In this document: one piece after another, positions 4,974 to 5,360 of the stretch
Numbering within the stretch: position 1 is the stretch's first letter
How the letters are laid out: every line of letters begins with the position of its first letter
NCBI GenBank assembly: GCA_903864485.1
Contig: CAIPGD010000407.1
Span: 1-5,360, forward strand
DNA length: 5,360 nt
Source of the DNA: an uncultured bacterium
GTDB lineage: Bacteria; Pseudomonadota; Gammaproteobacteria; Burkholderiales; Burkholderiaceae_E
Direction of reading: 5' to 3'
Position numbers and translations under genes: made by a program
Notes under the pieces: model-generated
What the model was told of the DNA's origin: nothing
Database searches by the model: none
What the model saw: the letters and a program-made list of their open reading frames with translations, nothing else

Positions 4974-5360
4974 TTTTCCCGCCTGCTGTTAAAGCGCCAT
5001 AGTGTCCTGCCGGGCTTTGACCTGGCACTTGGTCTGGCGGTGACGTATCTGAGTCTGATCGTGTTGATTCCATTGTCGGCTGCGTTTCTGAAGACCTTCG
5101 CCTTGTCCTGGTCCCAGTTCATAGATGCGGTGGCGACACCGCGCGTGGTGGCCTCATATCAACTGACCTTCGGGGCTTCGCTGTTAGCCGCTCTGGTGAA
5201 CGCCGTCTTTGGGCTCATCATGGCCTGGGTTCTGGTGCGGTATCCGTTCCCCGGTAAGCGTATCGTGGACGCGCTGGTTGATCTGCCATTTGCCTTGCCG
5301 ACAGCCGTCGCAGGAATTTCGCTCACCGCGATTTACGCTCAAAACGGCTGGATCGGCCGC
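4971..5360 (+). CDS. cysT: Sulfate ABC transporter permease CysT (CysU), 5' part
   Basis: One of the two membrane subunits that, with CysW and the ATPase CysA, import sulfate delivered by the binding protein. The first 130 codons are present and the gene runs off the right edge; the full protein is usually about 275-290 residues. The N-terminus MFSRLLLKRHSVLPGF resembles E. coli CysT (VLPGF at 12-16). Hydrophobic segments lie at about 18-42 and 68-91. VVASYQLTFGASLLAALVNA (60-79) and the family stretch VDLPFALPTAVAGISL (106-121) match well. The ATG at 4971 is the only plausible start: the next upstream in-frame stop is that of the binding-protein gene itself and only ATT codons intervene. Translation is probably coupled to the upstream gene. 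cysW and cysA are expected downstream but not seen. Confidence 0.94.
   Translation, partial: MFSRLLLKRHSVLPGFDLALGLAVTYLSLIVLIPLSAAFLKTFALSWSQFIDAVATPRVVASYQLTFGASLLAALVNAVFGLIMAWVLVRYPFPGKRIVDALVDLPFALPTAVAGISLTAIYAQNGWIGR

Overview
The window looks like chromosomal DNA of a free-living proteobacterium, most likely gamma- or beta-class. The reasons are a pilD-coaE pair, a tandem glycine riboswitch, an FNR/Anr-type box and a CysT/Sbp sulfate transporter. Nothing seen fixes the genus. There is no rRNA, tRNA, CRISPR array, insertion sequence or phage gene.

Layout: positions 93-2965 hold three genes on the minus strand, read in the order dadA (FAD-dependent D-amino-acid dehydrogenase/oxidase family), pilD (prepilin peptidase) and coaE (dephospho-CoA kinase). 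They are tightly packed, with 30-odd bases or less between them, and could be one transcript. Just upstream of dadA (3028-3268, minus strand) is a complete two-aptamer glycine riboswitch, including the leader-linker helix. A hairpin and a good Shine-Dalgarno sequence lie between it and the dadA start. The first 92 bases hold only an 8-bp hairpin that could end this transcript.

Further upstream on the minus strand is a small gene (3318-3608) for an unrecognised 96-residue, single-pass membrane-anchored protein. Its promoter region has an FNR/Anr-like box (TTGATCTGGGTCAA on the minus strand) centred exactly 41.5 bases before the start point predicted from a good -10 element, the classic class II geometry. 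This suggests induction at low oxygen or by a related signal.

On the plus strand, divergent from that gene, is a sulfate uptake locus: a periplasmic sulfate-binding protein (3777-4931), then the first 130 codons of the permease CysT (4971 to the right edge). The cysW and cysA partners would be expected beyond the edge. This locus has two separate 12-bp tandem repeats, one in the 5' coding end of the binding-protein gene and one filling the gap before cysT. The binding protein has an extended N-terminus with a twin-arginine-like motif.

No wholly new system is evident. The points most worth following are the FNR-type control of the small membrane protein, glycine-riboswitch control of a D-amino-acid dehydrogenase gene with pilD and coaE behind it, and the 12-bp repeats around the sulfate-binding gene.
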